This document shows, in pieces, positions 1-6,794 of a DNA stretch of 45,636 bases. The stretch lies in the IMG/VR virus record IMGVR_UViG_3300047380_000731, positions 1 through 45,636 of that record. The stretch is one strand, 5' to 3'. The first letter of the stretch is position 1; each line of letters opens with the position of its first letter. The notes beneath the pieces are model-generated. The model was not told the DNA's origin, did no database searches, and saw only the letters and a list, made by a program, of their open reading frames with translations. Position numbers and translations under genes: made by a program. Source of the stretch: a virus.

Positions 1-385
1 CGCTTTTAAGACTTGCATTCTGTAATACTTGTTCTTGACTAACCTGTTGTTTGTTCTCTTTAATATAGTCAATAATCGTAAATGAGTCGCCTGTATTAGG
101 CATTCTAACTTCATGGTCTTTTAAGAACGTATGAAGATTAGTGTGGTGAGAACAATTGTAACAATGATACTGAAGTGTGTCCCAATACATGTTACCTCTT
201 TTCTTGGTATCATCTTCATGAGAGTCACCGCAATAAGGACATGCCAAGGTTATTCGCCCTGGCATGTCTTTAAGCAGCTGCTTGTTAGGAGTAGAGTGAT
301 GCTCTACACAAACTTGTTTTAGTGCAACTTTTATTCTACTCTTAAGCTCTTCAGTTAATTGTATGTTATTAGATGTTGAGGTCAT
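1..385 (-). CDS. DNA primase-like zinc-ribbon protein (partial, C-terminus off the left edge)
   Basis: I read this frame by hand. It opens with ATG at 385, inside the last 17 nt of the gp32-like gene, and stays open to the window edge (128 residues). It begins MTSTSNNIQLTEEL. Residues 49-90 form a zinc ribbon: CPYCGDS (Cys49, Cys52), then KKRGNMYW, then CYNC (Cys75, Cys78), then NLHTFLKD. The spacing C-x2-C-x22-C-x2-C and the pattern CPYCGDS...RG..Y...CYNC are typical of the N-terminal zinc-binding domain of phage and bacterial primases, which recognises template during RNA primer synthesis. The catalytic TOPRIM part would lie outside. The overlap with gp32 implies co-transcription with replication genes. 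A different zinc-ribbon DNA-binding protein is possible because only the ribbon is visible. Confidence 0.7.
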   Translation of the reverse strand, partial: MTSTSNNIQLTEELKSRIKVALKQVCVEHHSTPNKQLLKDMPGRITLACPYCGDSHEDDTKKRGNMYWDTLQYHCYNCSHHTNLHTFLKDHEVRMPNTGDSFTIIDYIKENKQQVSQEQVLQNASLKS

Positions 386-1292
386 CTAGGAAAGAATCTA
401 AATCATCATCTGTAGTTACCTTACTTTCAGTTGGTGCTTCAGCCTTTGTTGGCGCAGCAGATCCTGCAGTTGCAGTTTCAGTTACTTTTGCCTTTGGAGC
501 TGGAGCAGATTTTGGAGCAGAAGTTACTGCTGCAATATCATCACCTGGATTAAGGTACATTCTCAATACGTTGTTTACGAAAGCTCTTGTATCTTCGTCC
601 CAAGCTTTGTAGTCGTATTGTGCTAAAGATGGTGCATTCTCTAATTCTTCTTTGATAGCGCCCATAGTCTCTTTCGTTCTTTCTGCTGGAGCATCGCCCA
701 TGATTACTGCAGATTTGTTAGAAGAGAATTTAGATTTGTCGTAGTTATTGTACTCACCTTGTCTTGTAATAACAAGCTCGAAGTTCTTACCTTCAAATAG
801 GTCGAATACTTGTGTTGGCTCACCGAAGTCTGGCTTCAATTCAGAGTCAATCTTCTCTTTAATCTTATATCCAAATTTAAATACTTTGTAAGTACCTTCC
901 ATTTCTGGATTTTGTGGATCTTTAATGATCTTAATAAGAGAATAATACTGTTGACGTCTTTTAAGCTTTTCAGAAGCTTTTCTGTCTACAGCAGAATCTG
1001 ATTTTCTCAACTTCCAGAATACATCTGCAATAGGGCAGTGTTCTCCGATTGTTTGAGGTGAGTCTACTAGTTTACCATCTCCAGAAGAGTTAGTTAACCA
1101 GTGTACGTATTTTTGAACCAAAGATTTTCTTGGGTTCTCTGGATTAGGTACAAATCTAATTAATGCTTTGTACGTTCCGTCTTTGCCATCATCGGCAGTT
1201 GGTTTGTAAACTTCGTTTGTTGAAGTTCTTTCAGGCTGGTGTGTCTCCACATCTTCCACGCCTAAATTAAAAATGTCAAATGAATCACTCAT
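369..1292 (-). CDS. 32: Single-stranded DNA-binding protein, T4 gp32-like
   Basis: The protein has 307 residues, close to T4 gp32 (301). It should coat single-stranded DNA at the replication fork and during recombination. The core (about 40-190) has the family pattern: FVPNPENP, QKYVHWL, TIGEHCPIADVFWKL, a basic and aromatic stretch KLKRRQQYYSLIKII, then FEGKNFELVITRQGEYNNYD. The C-terminus is an Ala/Pro/Thr linker followed by the acidic tail TTDDDLDSFLDDLNI, which in T4 recruits replication partners. The zinc-binding knob appears degenerate. T4 gp32 uses one His and three Cys, but this protein has a single Cys (Cys86), with Ser and Ala where further Cys would be expected. The gene follows an intergenic region and overlaps the primase-like gene downstream. 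Confidence 0.9.
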   Translation of the reverse strand: MSDSFDIFNLGVEDVETHQPERTSTNEVYKPTADDGKDGTYKALIRFVPNPENPRKSLVQKYVHWLTNSSGDGKLVDSPQTIGEHCPIADVFWKLRKSDSAVDRKASEKLKRRQQYYSLIKIIKDPQNPEMEGTYKVFKFGYKIKEKIDSELKPDFGEPTQVFDLFEGKNFELVITRQGEYNNYDKSKFSSNKSAVIMGDAPAERTKETMGAIKEELENAPSLAQYDYKAWDEDTRAFVNNVLRMYLNPGDDIAAVTSAPKSAPAPKAKVTETATAGSAAPTKAEAPTESKVTTDDDLDSFLDDLNI

Positions 1293-1354
1293 AACTTTTA
1301 AATTGTTTAATTGTTTAATACTTGAAATTACTTTAATGTTCTTTCGTTACCTTA

Positions 1355-1375
1355 TAGTTGTACAATATACAATAG
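1355..1375 (-). promoter_or_regulatory. Possible promoter of the gp32-like gene
   Basis: On the minus strand this reads TTGTATATTGTACAACTATA, about 65-80 nt before the gp32 ATG. The GTATATTGTAC part resembles the GTATATTAGTAC core of the duplicated plus-strand promoters at 1671 and 33234, and TATATTG is close to a Bacteroidetes -7 box (TAnnTTTG). The distance to the start codon is longer than in the plus-strand cases, and no repeat supports it. It is a guess from similarity only. Confidence 0.25.
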
Positions 1376-1377
1376 TT

Positions 1378-1548
1378 TCAATTAACTGATAACATAGCTC
1401 CAGAAGGATCCTTCCATGCTCCATCCTTTAGCTTAATCAGCCCTGATTTGTGGAGTAACTCTGATTTCTCAGCATTTGTGAGTTGGTTCGCTGCCACTAG
1501 TGTGTCTAGGATTTTAATGAGTTGAAGGTATTCTGTAGTAATTAACAT
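1378..1548 (-). CDS. Small hypothetical protein (56 aa)
   Basis: A short open frame found by reading the 1.3-1.7 kb gap. It starts with ATG at 1548 and ends with TGA at 1378-1380, encoding 56 residues that begin MLITTEYLQLIKILDTLVAA. The N-terminal half looks amphipathic-helical. The C-terminal half contains GLIKLKDGAWKDPSGAML. No family is recognised. Support for expression is the GATATATAATA motif 27 nt upstream, the same signal found before other minus-strand genes that start after a gap. It lies directly upstream of gp32 in the same direction, so the two could be co-transcribed. Confidence 0.5.
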   Translation of the reverse strand: MLITTEYLQLIKILDTLVAANQLTNAEKSELLHKSGLIKLKDGAWKDPSGAMLSVN

Positions 1549-1575
1549 GTTAATCGTTACTTTGTTTATTATACT

Positions 1576-1586
1576 TATTATATATC
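1576..1586 (-). promoter_or_regulatory. Late-promoter-like GATATATAATA motif (upstream of the 56-aa ORF)
   Basis: The minus strand reads TTAGATATATAATAAG. The 11-base core matches exactly the motif upstream of the giant tail gene (15953-15963) and the S1-like gene (31005-31015). It lies 27 nt from the ATG at 1548. By position and AT-richness it resembles T4 late promoters (TATAAATA), but that function is inferred. Confidence 0.45.
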
Positions 1587-1647
1587 TAAATTTAGTTTTG
1601 TTTCTTCATATTATGTTAATATCTTTTCTAAAATAATTGCCTCAGAA

Positions 1648-1693
1648 TTTTTTTATGTCAGATATTTTTCGTATATTAGTACTGTAATTAAAA
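1648..1693 (+). promoter_or_regulatory. Early-type promoter, copy 1 of a 46-bp repeat
   Basis: Positions 1648-1693 and 33211-33256 match at 44 of 46 bases. Weaker similarity extends about 18 bases further upstream (AAAATAATT...). Both copies sit on the plus strand just before a small plus-strand gene, here 10 nt before the ATG at 1704. The conserved core includes TTTTTTTATGTCA, then TTTTTCGTATATTAGTACTG, then TAATTAAAA. TATATTAG (1672-1679) differs at one fixed position from the Bacteroidetes -7 element TAnnTTTG, and the T-run lies where a -33 TTTG-like element would be. A start near 1685-1690 would give a very short leader. Confidence 0.7.
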
Positions 1694-1703
1694 ATTAAAC
1701 TAT

Positions 1704-1994
1704 ATGAATACAAAATTAAATTTATCAGAAAGAAATAAAGACCTTCTTTTAATGGGGGCTAAGCAAACTGGAAGCTTTACAGAGGGTTATCATTATATTT
1801 ATGAGAGTTTATATATCAATGAAGCAGACTCGCTCTACGCGTTCTGTGAATGGATTGAAAACAAGATCGGTGGTGCTGGTCCGATTAACATCCAAGATCT
1901 TTGGTATGCATTTAATCATCCTGAAGAGGAATTTTCTAAGAACGTTGCAAAACATTGGAAAGAACGAATGGACAAAATTAACTCATACTGCTAA
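1704..1994 (+). CDS. Hypothetical protein (96 aa), plus-strand island
   Basis: A 96-residue protein beginning MNTKLNLSERNKDLLLMGAK. No family is recognised. It is small, soluble and aromatic-rich, with a helical look (SLYAFCEWIENKIGG; EEFSKNVAKHWKERMDK). It is one of three genes transcribed against the rest of the window and follows the repeated promoter at 1648-1693. Its stop TAA is separated by one base from the ATG of the zinc-ribbon gene at 1996 (TAATATG), so the two are probably translationally coupled. Small early phage proteins of this kind often act on the host, but nothing in the sequence proves that here. Confidence 0.75.
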   Translation: MNTKLNLSERNKDLLLMGAKQTGSFTEGYHYIYESLYINEADSLYAFCEWIENKIGGAGPINIQDLWYAFNHPEEEFSKNVAKHWKERMDKINSYC

Positions 1995-1995
1995 T

Positions 1996-2154
1996 ATGAA
2001 AGATTTTAAATGTGTAATTTGTGAAAAGACTATTAAAGGGGAGTATGGTAATAATCCTGCCCCTGTTGTCAATAAAGGAAAGTGTTGTGATAGTTGTAAT
2101 ACTAAGGTAGTTATCCCTACCAGAATTAACCTAATCTTAGGCTATCAGAATTAA
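1996..2154 (+). CDS. Small CxxC/CCxxC zinc-ribbon protein (52 aa)
   Basis: This 52-residue frame is too short for usual length cut-offs. It starts MKDFKCVICEKTIKGEYG and carries two Cys pairs, CVIC (Cys6, Cys9) and CCDSC (Cys30, Cys31, Cys34). They frame the segment GNNPAPV and are followed by VVIPTRINLILG. The pattern C-x2-C...GNNP.PV...G.CCD.CN..VVIP.R matches a small zinc-ribbon protein I recognise as recurrent in tailed phages, of unknown function. Tight spacing after the 96-aa gene indicates one transcript from the promoter at 1648. ATG at 1996 is chosen because the Cys pattern begins directly after it. An in-frame upstream extension would overlap the 96-aa gene deeply and is unlikely. 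Confidence 0.8.
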   Translation: MKDFKCVICEKTIKGEYGNNPAPVVNKGKCCDSCNTKVVIPTRINLILGYQN

Positions 2155-2306
2155 TTTAAGATTTATTGAAGTTTTTTGAAACCTTTTCTGGGAACTAGCA
2201 TATAAGTTATGTCTTTAACGTCAAAGCCAGATAAGGTTCTGGAATGTTAGCTTTAAGTCTGTAAGCAGAGACAAGTATCAGATAGGGGCTTGAAGCAGAG
2301 ACATGG
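2155..2306. other. Convergent intergenic region with direct repeat and nested hairpins
   Basis: This 152-bp gap separates the convergent ends of the zinc-ribbon gene and RuvC and contains no convincing coding frame. It holds an 11-bp direct repeat, AAGCAGAGACA, at 2263-2273 and 2293-2303 (30-nt period). It also holds a stem CCAGA/TCTGG (2227-2231 with 2238-2242) lying within AAAG/CTTT (2223-2226 with 2251-2254), and a small hairpin TCTG-TAAG-CAGA (2258-2269). It could act as a bidirectional terminator or encode a small RNA. No classical hairpin plus T-run is seen. Confidence 0.35.
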
Positions 2307-3005
2307 TTAGTCTGGCAAATTTTCCCCAAGTTTAGCGGCTAGGTAATGATTAAGAAACCAAGCGTCGACTAGATCATCAAACGGCTTCGGCACTTTTTTA
2401 ACCTCACCAATTTCAGAGACACAGTATTTATGTAGAGAACTGTTAGCTAACTCAGGAGATTCACATACATTATTTAAGAATGACATCCAAAGAGCAGCTT
2501 TATTCATATTCCCTTTACCAGCATGCTTCTTAATAGTAGTAGGTGCAACGGTCAGTAAATTTTTGACCTCGAGTTTTGAAATCATTTGTTCTTTTAATAT
2601 AGCTGCACCTGCCGCCATATCAATAATATTATTAGTTCCCATTTTAGATCCGTACGACGAACCCTCAAATGCTATATGATAATCTTCTGTAGTTTGTGTA
2701 ATCCCTGTAATTAATTTAATAAGATGTTCGGCTGTAGTCTTGTATCTTATTATTTTAGCAAACTCATTTTTAGAGTAATCACCAACTGAAGCTTTCCAAT
2801 CAGGTTGATGAATTAAAGATACATCTGGAAATTGCTCTATTTCTTCTTGCCTTCGTTGTTCGGCTTTTGTGCCTGAATTAGGTTTAAGATATGAGATAAA
2901 GTGATACCTGTTTGTACTAGATTGCCAGATACAAATACCAGGGGAATTAAGCGAGAAGTCAACCGTAACTAGATTCAATTTACATTCTTTTACCCATTGC
3001 AGCAC
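2307..3005 (-). CDS. RuvC-like Holliday junction resolvase (RNase H fold)
   Basis: Up to 232 residues. RuvC-type nucleases cut branched DNA such as Holliday junctions. In T4-type phages this job (gp49, a different fold) is needed to resolve replication intermediates before packaging. The RNase H-fold acidic residues are visible: Asp16 in LVTVDFSLNSPG, Glu114 in IAFEGSSYG, and Asp210/211 and Asp214 in PFDDLVDAWFLN. The segment APTTIKKHAGKGNMNKA matches the RuvC family's third core element. The start is uncertain. GTG at 3005 overlaps the upstream gene by 26 nt, whereas TTG at 2978 lies just after that gene's stop and gives MNLVTVDFSLNSPG, a typical RuvC N-terminus. It is probably translationally coupled. 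Confidence 0.8.
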   Translation of the reverse strand: MLQWVKECKLNLVTVDFSLNSPGICIWQSSTNRYHFISYLKPNSGTKAEQRRQEEIEQFPDVSLIHQPDWKASVGDYSKNEFAKIIRYKTTAEHLIKLITGITQTTEDYHIAFEGSSYGSKMGTNNIIDMAAGAAILKEQMISKLEVKNLLTVAPTTIKKHAGKGNMNKAALWMSFLNNVCESPELANSSLHKYCVSEIGEVKKVPKPFDDLVDAWFLNHYLAAKLGENLPD

Positions 3006-3348
3006 CTAGCGCGGCACCGACTAAACGAGATGTTAATAAATCGTAGAAAATACCTTTTTGAATACCAAGTACTTTAGCAATAACTTTACCAACAGATTTA
3101 CCTAAAGCAAATCCAGCTAAACCACCAAAGATAGAACCCAAAAGCCCTTCATTTACAAAAGCTTCTTCTAATCTATCCAATTCAAAAGTACCATCTTCTT
3201 TTTGGTATTGTTGTACGAATTGCTCTAAAGCAAAGTCAACTTTATCTTCTAAATCTTGAGTCCACTCTTGTTGAAGCCCTTCTTGTAAAAGTTGCATATC
3301 TGTTTCAGTCAATTGTTGCTCAACTAAATAATCATTAAATGTTTTCAT
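2980..3348 (-). CDS. Small protein with acidic N-terminus and hydrophobic Gly-rich C-terminus (122 aa)
   Basis: No family is recognised with certainty. Residues 1-68 are acidic and helical (MKTFNDYLVEQQLTETDMQL). Residues 69-122 are hydrophobic and rich in Gly/Ala (GLLGSIFGGLAGFALGKSVG; RLVGAALGAAMGKRM) with GxxxG-type spacing, suggesting one or two membrane-associated helices. The opening MKTFNDYLVE resembles short prohead-core or internal proteins of T4-type phages. The hydrophobic C-terminus would also suit a holin-like or ejected protein. A GATATATA motif ends just before the ATG (3351-3360), which is unusually close. The 3' end overlaps RuvC if the GTG start of RuvC is used. Confidence 0.7.
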   Translation of the reverse strand: MKTFNDYLVEQQLTETDMQLLQEGLQQEWTQDLEDKVDFALEQFVQQYQKEDGTFELDRLEEAFVNEGLLGSIFGGLAGFALGKSVGKVIAKVLGIQKGIFYDLLTSRLVGAALGAAMGKRM

Positions 3349-3363
3349 AATGTATATATCTTA

Positions 3364-3915
3364 TTAATCTATTTCTAATCTTAAATCTAATTTATTATAG
3401 AAAAATGTACATTCAAACGTACTAAAATCAGATACGTTTTCTGCCATATTTAAGTTTAATTCGTTTATTGAATTCATGATAATACCACTAAATTCCATAT
3501 ATGCTACTGAACTACCTTCCGCATCTAAAATCCTTAAAGTCATAGGATTGATATACGGCTCTTTAGTTGTCCTAGCATAATAATATAGTAGAGTGTCCAT
3601 CATAATCCAATAATTAATAAATCCATCTAATAGCTGAAAAGTTACTGTAAACTCTCGTGTTATTGTATTTTGAATTGGAACTGCACCTCTATGGTATCTT
3701 GTCGTTCCATCATTATCTGCTTGAGTAATTGGATCAAACGATACACCTGGGATATTAAGTCCTTGTATTGAATAATTAATAAAGTCAACAGGTTCTGATA
3801 AAAGAGCGCCAGGTACTTTATTTAAATACTTTGAATATTTTTCAGCAACTTCAGTTGGAATAAACTTCCTAGGAAACCTAAAGTCATACGCATTATTTCT
3901 ACTATTTAATATCAT
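3364..3915 (-). CDS. Tail tube-like protein (gp19 family fold, tentative)
   Basis: A 183-residue protein. Features shared with T4-type tube and tube-associated proteins are an early FPRKFIPTE segment, NYSIQGLNIPGVSFDPI, then ITREFTVTFQLLDGFINYW, and a closing strand pair in which EFSGIIMNSINELNLNM is followed by DFSTFECTFFYNKLDL. This matches the layout of gp19-like proteins, where a strand ending in 'I.g..p..i..L.l' precedes 'tFevtl.ldyw'. It could be the tail tube monomer or a tube initiator or cap at the baseplate. The ATG overlaps the upstream stop by one base, so it is translated with the 689-aa gene. Family assignment is by pattern only. Confidence 0.55.
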   Translation of the reverse strand: MILNSRNNAYDFRFPRKFIPTEVAEKYSKYLNKVPGALLSEPVDFINYSIQGLNIPGVSFDPITQADNDGTTRYHRGAVPIQNTITREFTVTFQLLDGFINYWIMMDTLLYYYARTTKEPYINPMTLRILDAEGSSVAYMEFSGIIMNSINELNLNMAENVSDFSTFECTFFYNKLDLRLEID

Positions 3916-5984
3916 TATCCTATAGTAAATTTACCTTTAGTAACCATAGTCTCATCTTTACCATTATCAACACTAATATAAAAAGAATTAGTTTTCATAC
4001 CTCTAATATTAGAAGCATTAGCCTCGTTAATCATAAATAAAACTTCACCCTTAGATGTATCAATATCTTTATTGTAGATATTATTAAACTTTAATTTAGT
4101 AGCTCCATCATTAAATGATAATATAATTCTCTCTGCGTTTTCAAAAGAAATTAAATCAAAATCGTCATTCTTTCTTTTACCTATTACAAATTTATAGTAA
4201 GACGCAAAGGGAGCAACCTCTATTAATAAATCACTAGACTCTACGAAGTCGCTAGTCTCAAACTCTTCAACTTCTTTTATCATATCATTATTACCACTTC
4301 CGTTTAAATTAACCTTTGATGTGCTTGCGATAACATTATGTCTTTCAACGAAAGCAGGTACGAACTTAGTAGATCTAGGTAGATTATCTGTAATAAAACC
4401 TGATATAACTTTACCGCTACTTAAATTTGGTAATACATTATAGACCTCAGTTAATATATTAGGATTGTCAATCTTTAAAGACGCTAATTTTTTACCATAT
4501 TTAGATGCTTGGTTAACTGTTAAACTAGACCTCTTCACAATTTGGGTATTATCAGTTTGGTTGTAAATTCTCATAGTCGCTTCTATTGAAAAATTAACAG
4601 CAACTCCAGCGTTTTTAATTACAGGTCTAAATACTATCGGATCATTAAAACTTTCATATTGTGTAAACGTAATAGATTGAGATTTAACTTGGCTAGTACT
4701 TATTTGTTCATATACATCTATGTCATATATTACAACAATATCATCTGATGAAGTTCTTATCCTATTTAAAACATAAGCCTCGAATGCATTTATTGAATTA
4801 TCCTTTTCACCGTATATGTTAAAGTAATCTCCATCTGCAGCGTCTTCTACTGTAAGCGTAAAATCTGCATATTCATCTTCTCTAGAAACTGTAAATATAT
4901 TTTCTTCTCCAGTATTAAAATAATCTTTACCATTACTTTTATATAAACTATCTATAAGTTTAAATCTAATTTGATAATTAGAAAGTGGATTTAAATCACT
5001 AGAACCTATTGTACCATCACCATAAAACCTATCATTAAATTCTGCGTTTTGATTTACTAAAGAAGGTATTTTAAGATTAATAAATTTAGACCATAAAGTC
5101 TCTCCTAAAATAAAAGGTTTGGGATTAGAAAACTCATAGTTACTAGTATTTAAATAAACTAGTTGAGTTAAAAAGTTTTTAACTGTAGTATTTCTTTCTG
5201 AAAGTATTTCGAATAAAAACCCTTCGTATCCTCTTGAATCAAAACTAAATCCGGATCTTAAGTGTAATTTAACCGAATCATATAAAACCCAATTAATATT
5301 AGCTGTAGCTTCAGTTTGATAATTTAATAGATCTGCTTCATTACCACCTAACCACTCTGATGTATTATTAATAAAGTTATGCATTTCATATGCACCAGTA
5401 GAGTCATAACCTAAAAGTGCATATTTTGTATTATCGTTTCCAGGAGCTTTTACCGCATGGTATCTTCCGATAGTTTGATTAATATCATTTCCCGTAGCTT
5501 CATCTGGGGATGCAAAAAGAGGATTAGCCCTATTATCAATAATTATTTTACCGCCTATTAATCCAGGATATTCATACTCTATTTTACCGTTAGTACTTGG
5601 TGTAAATTCACCAATATTTGTTACTGCAGAAAAGTTGTATATTCCTAAATTACCAGTAATTGAAAAATCAGCAGGATTAGCTAAAGCACTTAAGTCAAAT
5701 TTATATGTTTTACCACTCTCTAGTAATAAAGTCCTGCCCGCAAAATTTTCAACTGCAATATAACCAGATACACTAGTAACATCAAAGTTGACGACTGCGC
5801 TACCTAATTCATTAAGTAAATGTCTAGACGAAAATGGATCTTGGTCCACTGTATCTAAAAACATTACTTCACTACCATTATCATCTACCTCAATGCGATA
5901 TTTTTCAGGATCGCTTTGGTCATGGTAGATAAACTCAAGTAAAATATCTTGGTCTATTCTATAATATCTTGATGCTTGTGCCAT
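3915..5984 (-). CDS. Large beta-rich virion structural protein (689 aa)
   Basis: The family is not recognised. The N-terminus MAQASRYYRIDQDILLEFIY is short and ordered. The rest is rich in Asn, Asp, Ser, Thr and aromatic residues with alternating hydrophobics, as in baseplate and tail-fibre beta-sandwich proteins. There is no signal peptide, membrane segment or enzymatic motif. It lies between the membrane-anchored coiled-coil protein and the tube-like protein, with one-base spacing or overlap on both sides, so it belongs to the same translational unit. The placement in the tail block suggests a baseplate or distal tail component. Confidence 0.65.
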   Translation of the reverse strand: MAQASRYYRIDQDILLEFIYHDQSDPEKYRIEVDDNGSEVMFLDTVDQDPFSSRHLLNELGSAVVNFDVTSVSGYIAVENFAGRTLLLESGKTYKFDLSALANPADFSITGNLGIYNFSAVTNIGEFTPSTNGKIEYEYPGLIGGKIIIDNRANPLFASPDEATGNDINQTIGRYHAVKAPGNDNTKYALLGYDSTGAYEMHNFINNTSEWLGGNEADLLNYQTEATANINWVLYDSVKLHLRSGFSFDSRGYEGFLFEILSERNTTVKNFLTQLVYLNTSNYEFSNPKPFILGETLWSKFINLKIPSLVNQNAEFNDRFYGDGTIGSSDLNPLSNYQIRFKLIDSLYKSNGKDYFNTGEENIFTVSREDEYADFTLTVEDAADGDYFNIYGEKDNSINAFEAYVLNRIRTSSDDIVVIYDIDVYEQISTSQVKSQSITFTQYESFNDPIVFRPVIKNAGVAVNFSIEATMRIYNQTDNTQIVKRSSLTVNQASKYGKKLASLKIDNPNILTEVYNVLPNLSSGKVISGFITDNLPRSTKFVPAFVERHNVIASTSKVNLNGSGNNDMIKEVEEFETSDFVESSDLLIEVAPFASYYKFVIGKRKNDDFDLISFENAERIILSFNDGATKLKFNNIYNKDIDTSKGEVLFMINEANASNIRGMKTNSFYISVDNGKDETMVTKGKFTIG

Positions 5985-6791
5985 TTAAAATCTTAAAAAT
6001 TTTGGTGACCAATATAAGCCGACCCCTATCGAAGGGCCCGTACTAATCACTTGATTATTATTTAAATTAATACCATAACCTATTCCTACACCAATTCCCC
6101 AACCAGCTTTCTTTTCTGATTTTCTATTTAACCTGGTATTAACTAGGTTGATATTTTCAATATCTTTAATCTCTAATCCCGGGTAGCTTGTTGACAGCTT
6201 TAATCTATCAGCACCATCCACATTTTCAATCGCGGCCATTAGGCTTAGAGTTTGTGTTAATTCAAATTTAGTTTCCAGTACTTTAAATTTTTCAAATTCA
6301 TATTTAAAAGTTGAAAACCCTGTTAGTTTTCTAGAGTTACCACCACCAAAATCTTCAGTAGATTTAAATGTAACTTTAGTAGTTGAAGTATCAATAGCCT
6401 CAGTTGTAGTACTTACATCTAAGCTATCTGTAATTTCTAAATTAGCAGATATTAATGAATTAACGTCTTTTAAGTCATCATTAAGTGCTAACGCTTTTTT
6501 ATACTTTTTAGTTAACTTAGCTTGGCTAGATTCTAGTTTTGATAAATCAAATTCAAAAGATCTGATTTGAGCAAGCTGATCCCCATTATCATTTCTTAGT
6601 ATTGTAACTGAGTCTTGAGCAGCCTTAAAGTTATTGAGTTGTCTACCAGCATCTTCTTGTGCTAATTTTACATCTTGCTTTAAGTTCTCAATACTATTAC
6701 ATTGTTTAAGAAATAATAAACATAGAAGGGCTCCCGCAACAAAAGTTACCAGAGTCCTATTTGATAATATATTTTTTATTTTATCCTTCAT
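5985..6791 (-). CDS. Membrane-anchored coiled-coil protein with Gly-rich beta C-terminus (spanin-like candidate)
   Basis: A 268-residue protein. The N-terminus is a short basic stretch, then one transmembrane segment at residues 13-29 (LVTFVAGALLCLLFL). A long coiled-coil region follows (about 32-120, for example EFDLSKLESSQAKLTKKYKK), then a beta region. The C-terminus is glycine- and aromatic-rich (GWGIGVGIGYGINL; GPSIGVGLYWSPKFLRF) and resembles the last strands of Bacteroidetes outer-membrane or surface proteins. The topology is therefore inner-membrane anchor, periplasmic coil, then a possible outer-membrane-interacting end. That would suit an inner-membrane spanin linking both membranes at lysis, but it lies among tail genes. 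A virion- or host-envelope-directed role is equally possible. Confidence 0.6.
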   Translation of the reverse strand: MKDKIKNILSNRTLVTFVAGALLCLLFLKQCNSIENLKQDVKLAQEDAGRQLNNFKAAQDSVTILRNDNGDQLAQIRSFEFDLSKLESSQAKLTKKYKKALALNDDLKDVNSLISANLEITDSLDVSTTTEAIDTSTTKVTFKSTEDFGGGNSRKLTGFSTFKYEFEKFKVLETKFELTQTLSLMAAIENVDGADRLKLSTSYPGLEIKDIENINLVNTRLNRKSEKKAGWGIGVGIGYGINLNNNQVISTGPSIGVGLYWSPKFLRF

Positions 6792-6794
6792 AAT

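Noticed and set aside
131-322. Plus-strand frame (63 aa) at the left edge
   Set aside because: The opposite strand encodes the primase-type zinc ribbon with exact Cys spacing, so this is its shadow.
1801-2154. 117-aa plus-strand frame starting inside the 96-aa gene
   Set aside because: Its first 65 residues overlap the 96-aa gene in another frame. Only the last 52 residues (from 1996), with the Cys pattern, look real.
2155-2306. tRNA gene in the intergenic region (GGTTC element noticed)
   Set aside because: No acceptor stem or anticodon arm could be formed around it. No tRNA cloverleaf was noticed elsewhere in the window.
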